A DNA stretch of 9,729 nt from assembly GCA_025927935.1 (NCBI GenBank), contig JAICKM010000209.1, positions 1-9,729 on the forward strand, given 5' to 3'. Shown here in pieces: positions 6,347-9,729 of the stretch. Position numbers and translations under genes: made by a program. The stretch comes from Chloroflexia bacterium. GTDB lineage: Bacteria; Chloroflexota; Chloroflexia; QHBQ01; JADMIH01. Each line of letters begins with the position of its first letter. Position 1 is the first letter of the stretch. The notes under the pieces are model-generated. The model did no database searches and was not told where the DNA came from. It saw nothing but the letters and a program-made list of their open reading frames with translations.

Positions 6347-6787
6347 ATGGAAACATACACGGTGCAGCAGGCCGCCACCCTGACCGGATTGAGTGAGCAT
6401 ACGCTGCGTTACTATGAGCGGATCGGCTTGATCCAGCCGGTGCAGCGCCAGGAAAGCAGCGGCCATCGCCGCTATGGCCCCACCGACCTGGCGAAGCTGG
6501 AGACCCTGGCCTGTTTGCGCGCCACCGGCATGCCCATCGAGCAGATGCGCCGCTACTTTGAGCTGCGCTCCCGCGGCGCCGATGCGGCCGCCGCGCAACA
6601 GGCACTCCTCGCGGCGCATCTGCAGGAACTGCAGCGGCGCATGGCCGCGCTCCAGGCGCATATCGCGTATGTCGAGCACAAGATAGCGTACTGGTGCGCC
6701 GTGGAGGCGCATGATGAGCCGGAGGCGGCGCGCATCGCCCGCGAGACTCAAGAGTTGGTCCGCGCTACCGTCGCCGATCGCGGCTGA
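6347..6787 (+). CDS. MerR family transcriptional regulator, AdhR/NmlR-like
   Basis: Seen: 146 residues from the ATG at 6347. An in-frame ATG at 6269 would add 26 residues. I prefer 6347 because the extra stretch has low third-position GC, a Thr/Ser/Gln-rich sequence and no family similarity, and because AGGAGG lies just before 6347, although only 3 bases away. The winged helix-turn-helix covers YTVQQAATLTGLSEHTLRYYER and the wing SSGHRRY. CLRATGMPIEQMRRYFEL (56-73) matches the AdhR/NmlR subgroup, in which a Cys at this place senses aldehyde or thiol stress. A long helix (about 84-120) would form the dimer coiled coil. Metal-binding Cys clusters of MerR/CueR are absent; Cys56 and one Cys in YWCAVEA are the only cysteines. 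Probably controls its own promoter and the two genes after it. Confidence 0.9.
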   Translation: METYTVQQAATLTGLSEHTLRYYERIGLIQPVQRQESSGHRRYGPTDLAKLETLACLRATGMPIEQMRRYFELRSRGADAAAAQQALLAAHLQELQRRMAALQAHIAYVEHKIAYWCAVEAHDEPEAARIARETQELVRATVADRG

Positions 6788-6828
6788 TCATTCACGCACG
6801 GAGCGTGCACACTGGAAGGTACACCATT

Positions 6829-7878
6829 ATGAAAGCAACTCTGATCTATGGCGCGCACGATATTCGTTTCGAGACGGTACCCGACCCGCAGATCCAGCGG
6901 CCTACCGACGCCATTGTGCGCGTGGTGGCAAGCTGTGTTTGCGGCTCGGACCTGTGGCGCTACCGCGGGATTGTCCCGGTGCCCCAGCCCACCCGCATCG
7001 GGCACGAGTTCGTGGGGCTGGTCGAGGAAGTGGGCGACGCAGTGACCACGGTGCGGCCGGGCAGCTTCGTCATCGCGCCGTTCGTGATCAGCGACGGCAC
7101 CTGCCCCAACTGCCGCAACGGGGTCACCACCTCGTGTTTGCACGGCTGCGGCTGGGGCGGGCGCGATGCATGGGACTTGCCGGTGGACGGCGGGCAGGGC
7201 GAGGTGGTGCGCGTCCCGCTGGCCGACGGCACCTTGGTCGCCACGCCGGAGCCACCCGACCAGGCGCTGATCCCCAGCCTGCTCACGCTGTCCGATGTGA
7301 TGGGCACGGGGCACCACGCCGCGGTATCGGCGGGGGTCGGGCCGGGCAGCCGCGTGGTGGTCGTGGGCGACGGCGCCGTGGGCCTGTGCGGGGTGCTGGC
7401 CGCGAAGCGGCTGGGCGCGGAGCGGATCATCGCCATGTCGCGCCATCCCAAACGGCGGGAGTTGGCGACCGCGTTCGGCGCGACCGACCTGGTGGAGGAG
7501 CGTGGCGCCGAGGGCGCGGCGAAGGTCAAGAAGATGCTGGACGGCATCGGGGCGGACGCCGTGTTGGAGTGCGTGGGTACGAAGGAGTCGATGCAGCAGG
7601 CGATAGACTCGACGCGGCCCGGCGGGCGGGTCGGTTACGTCGGGGTCCCGGCCGGTGGCGCGGAGCTGCCGATCGGGCAGATGTTCGGCGCGAACATCAA
7701 CGTGGCGGGCGGCGTGGCACCGGTGCGGGTCTACCTGCCGGAACTGCTGCGCGATGTGCTGGAGGGCCGCATCCAGCCTGGACGGGTCTTCGACCTGGAG
7801 TTGCCGCTCGCCGAGGTGGCGGAGGGCTACGCCGCCATGGACGAGCGCCGGGCGATCAAGTCGCTGCTGTGGCCGTAA
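6829..7878 (+). CDS. Zinc-dependent alcohol dehydrogenase (MDR superfamily)
   Basis: Seen: 349 residues. The ATG at 6829 has GGAAGG 9 bases upstream; a GTG at 6805 is less likely. The GroES-like domain has the catalytic zinc residues Cys38 (CGSD) and His59-Glu60 (GHE). The structural zinc loop is atypically spaced: Cys92, Cys95, Cys103 and Cys107 (CX2CX7CX3C). The Rossmann motif is GDGAVG (180-185). The end of the second strand reads MSRHPKR with no acidic residue, which points to NADP(H) rather than NAD(H). Known: these enzymes interconvert alcohols and aldehydes or ketones; substrate range is broad. Context: 41 bases after the MerR gene and 29 bases before the exporter gene, in one probable operon. 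With an AdhR-like regulator, aldehyde reduction for detoxification is a reasonable inference, not a demonstrated role. Confidence 0.92.
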   Translation: MKATLIYGAHDIRFETVPDPQIQRPTDAIVRVVASCVCGSDLWRYRGIVPVPQPTRIGHEFVGLVEEVGDAVTTVRPGSFVIAPFVISDGTCPNCRNGVTTSCLHGCGWGGRDAWDLPVDGGQGEVVRVPLADGTLVATPEPPDQALIPSLLTLSDVMGTGHHAAVSAGVGPGSRVVVVGDGAVGLCGVLAAKRLGAERIIAMSRHPKRRELATAFGATDLVEERGAEGAAKVKKMLDGIGADAVLECVGTKESMQQAIDSTRPGGRVGYVGVPAGGAELPIGQMFGANINVAGGVAPVRVYLPELLRDVLEGRIQPGRVFDLELPLAEVAEGYAAMDERRAIKSLLWP

Positions 7879-7907
7879 TCGGCCAATGATGTGCAGGGAG
7901 CAGTAAG

Positions 7908-9602
7908 ATGCAGGTGAAGAATCCCCGCTCCTCCGATACCCCGGCCCGGCCAGGCGCTGCCGGCAGCGCCGAGGCCGGCGCTTCTGCCTGGAGTCCGCTG
8001 CACAATCCGGTTTTCCGCTCCATTTGGATCGCCTTGATTGCATCCAACATCGGCACCTGGATGCAGAGCGTGGGCGCGGCCTGGCTGATGACCTCGCTCA
8101 CCACCTCGCCGCTGCTGGTCGCGCTCATGCAGACGGCGGTCAGCCTGCCCGTATTTCTGGTCGGACTCCCGGCGGGGGCGCTGGCCGATATGGTCGACCG
8201 GCGCAAGCTGTTGCTCGTCACGCAGGGCTGGATGCTCCTGGCCGCTCTCGCCCTGGGCTTGCTCACCTTGGCGGGACTTACGTCGGCCTGGACGCTGCTG
8301 GTCTTCACCTTCCTGTTGGGCCTGGGCGCCGCGCTCAACGGCCCGGCCTGGCAGGCTGTGGTCCCCGACCTCGTTGAACGCCGGGAGCTACAAGCTGCGG
8401 TTGCGCTCGACGCCACGGGGTTCAATGTGGCGCGCGCCGTCGGGCCGGCCCTCGGTGGCTTCGTGGTCGCCGCAGCAGGGCCGGCCGCCGTCTTTTTGTT
8501 GAACGCGACGTCCTTCCTCGGCGTGCTGGGGGCGATTTACCGCTGGCGGCACACCCGCGCCATCAGCGATGGCCCGCCCGAGGACATGCTCGGGGCCACC
8601 CTCGCGGGCATGCGCTACGTGCGCCATTCCATCGCCTTGCAGACCGTCCTCGTGCGTACCGGCGTCTTCATCCTCGGCTCGAGCGCCCTCCTGGCTCTGC
8701 TGCCGGTGGTGGCGCGGCAAGAGCTGGGCCTGGACGCGACCGGCTATGGCATCATTCTGGGCAGCCAGGGTTTTGGCGCGGTGGTCGGCGCGCTGTTCCT
8801 GCCGCGCCTGCGGCGCGCGCTGTCGCTCGATGCCTTAGCGGCGGCGGTAACCCTGGTTTACGCCGGAGCCACGCTGGCCCTGGCCTACCTGCGCGTCCTG
8901 CCGCTGTTGGTGCCGTGCATTGCGGCGGGAGGGATGGCCTCGATGACCATGTTGTCCAGCATGACCTTCGCCACGGTGACGGCCTCGCCGGCCTGGGTGC
9001 GCGCGCGGGCCTTGGGTCTCTACCTGCTCGTTTTCCAGGGCGTCATGGCTGCGGGCAGCTTCGCCTGGGGCGCGCTGGCCGAGCAATTCGGGACGGGAAC
9101 CGCCCTTGCCGGGGCCGCCCTGGTCCTGGCCGGCGGACTGGCGGCGATGTGGCGCTGGCCTCTACACCAGGCCCAGCGCCTCGAACTGAATTACTCCAGG
9201 CACTGGCCTCAGCCCAATGTGGTGATTACGCCGGACCCGGAGGACGGGCCAGTGCTCATCACGATCGAATACCGGGTTCCCGCTGAGCGGACGGGCGAGT
9301 TTGCCGAAGTGATGGCGGCGATGCGGCGCTTCCGCCGCCGGGAGGGCGCCGTCCGCTGGGATCTGTTCCGCGACCTGGGCGATCCCGACCGCTACCTGGA
9401 GACCTTCGTGGTCCCTTCGTGGGGCGAGCACGTGCGCCAGCATGCCCGTGTCACCGCGGACGACCAGGCCCTCGAAGCCCGGCGCGACGCCTTACTACAG
9501 CCGGGCATCGCGCCGGTCACCGCGCACCTCATCGCGGCCCACGCCCTGGACGACCGGACCGTCGTGGAGTCTCTCGGCGGTGAGCTAGCCATCGATATGT
9601 AG
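7908..9602 (+). CDS. MFS_3 family exporter with C-terminal soluble domain
   Basis: Seen: 564 residues, with GGGAG 7 bases before the ATG. A short polar N-terminus (1-30) precedes about a dozen hydrophobic helices up to roughly residue 420. The cytoplasmic loop motif GALADMVDRRK (about 89-99) corresponds to MFS motif A. The sequence fits MFS_3 (PF05977), the group that includes the enterobactin exporter EntS. From about 449 a soluble domain begins (VLITIEYRVPAERTGEF, MRRFRRREGAVRWDLFRDL, FVVPSWGEHVRQHARV), resembling the antibiotic-biosynthesis-monooxygenase type ferredoxin-like fold. This tail is common in the family and its role is unclear; catalysis is not implied. Inference: a proton-driven efflux pump for a small molecule, induced with the dehydrogenase. 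Confidence 0.92.
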   Translation: MQVKNPRSSDTPARPGAAGSAEAGASAWSPLHNPVFRSIWIALIASNIGTWMQSVGAAWLMTSLTTSPLLVALMQTAVSLPVFLVGLPAGALADMVDRRKLLLVTQGWMLLAALALGLLTLAGLTSAWTLLVFTFLLGLGAALNGPAWQAVVPDLVERRELQAAVALDATGFNVARAVGPALGGFVVAAAGPAAVFLLNATSFLGVLGAIYRWRHTRAISDGPPEDMLGATLAGMRYVRHSIALQTVLVRTGVFILGSSALLALLPVVARQELGLDATGYGIILGSQGFGAVVGALFLPRLRRALSLDALAAAVTLVYAGATLALAYLRVLPLLVPCIAAGGMASMTMLSSMTFATVTASPAWVRARALGLYLLVFQGVMAAGSFAWGALAEQFGTGTALAGAALVLAGGLAAMWRWPLHQAQRLELNYSRHWPQPNVVITPDPEDGPVLITIEYRVPAERTGEFAEVMAAMRRFRRREGAVRWDLFRDLGDPDRYLETFVVPSWGEHVRQHARVTADDQALEARRDALLQPGIAPVTAHLIAAHALDDRTVVESLGGELAIDM

Positions 9603-9729
9603 CTGTGACTAGCGGGCGGGATCGCTGGTCGTACTACGCATCCGGTTTACACAATCACCGTGAATGACCCCACGGGCAGGAGCGGTAGGCGAATGGCCGG
9701 CCCGGCAGCGGGCAGACGACAAGGAGAAC
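9603..9729. other. Right-edge region without a confident gene
   Basis: These 127 bases hold no terminator hairpin with a U-run and no recognisable coding sequence. The last bases, AAGGAGAAC, look like a ribosome-binding site for a plus-strand gene starting just beyond the edge. An ATG at 9664 opens a short frame that runs off the window but has no ribosome-binding site, so I do not call it a gene. Confidence 0.4.

Noticed and set aside
6796..6808. Inverted repeat GCACG-GAG-CGTGC before the dehydrogenase gene as an operator
   Set aside because: Only 5 bp per arm with a 3-base loop; expected by chance in GC-rich DNA, and no promoter boxes lie around it.

Overview
The window is GC-rich bacterial chromosome, with GC-biased third codon positions, Shine-Dalgarno starts, and long meaningless ORFs antisense to the real genes. 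No gene fixes the phylum. I lean towards Chloroflexota because of the anti-sigma-like zinc finger on an LCP protein, the GGGCCGGTTT-type intergenic palindromes and the overall gene mix, but this is a low-confidence inference and other GC-rich phyla are possible. I see no transposase, integrase, tRNA, rRNA or CRISPR array.

Layout. (1) Positions 1-1019, minus strand: the N-terminal 339 residues of a membrane LytR-CpsA-Psr (LCP) protein with an N-terminal zinc-finger domain, running off the left edge. (2) Positions 1020-1256: a divergent intergenic region, locally AT-rich. It has a TATAAT box and then two GC-rich hairpins with interchangeable arms, in the leader of the next gene. (3) Positions 1257-5252, plus strand: a probable four-gene operon of a DUF1684 protein, an S9 serine peptidase, a hotdog acyl-CoA thioesterase and a class I methyltransferase. 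A strong stem-loop separates the first two genes. The last three are coupled by two 14-base overlaps whose sequences are nearly the same. (4) Positions 5253-5427: a convergent gap with two copies of a 37-base palindromic repeat. (5) Positions 5428-6012, minus strand: an orphan ImmA/IrrE-type zinc metallopeptidase with a good sigma-70-like promoter. (6) Positions 6190-9602, plus strand: a MerR-type promoter/operator (19-bp spacer, perfect 14-bp dyad), then a MerR regulator of the AdhR/NmlR kind, a zinc-dependent alcohol dehydrogenase, and an MFS_3 exporter with a soluble C-terminal domain. (7) Positions 9603-9729: no confident gene; the window ends in a ribosome-binding-site-like sequence.

How the genes may work together. 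The most coherent unit is region 6: a thiol/aldehyde-sensing type of MerR regulator that probably controls its own promoter and drives a dehydrogenase and an efflux pump, which suggests a response to a reactive aldehyde or similar electrophile. The region 3 genes are probably co-transcribed, but no single pathway joins them. The least explained element is the leader at 1177-1240, which has the layout of a two-state RNA but matches no riboswitch class I can assign.
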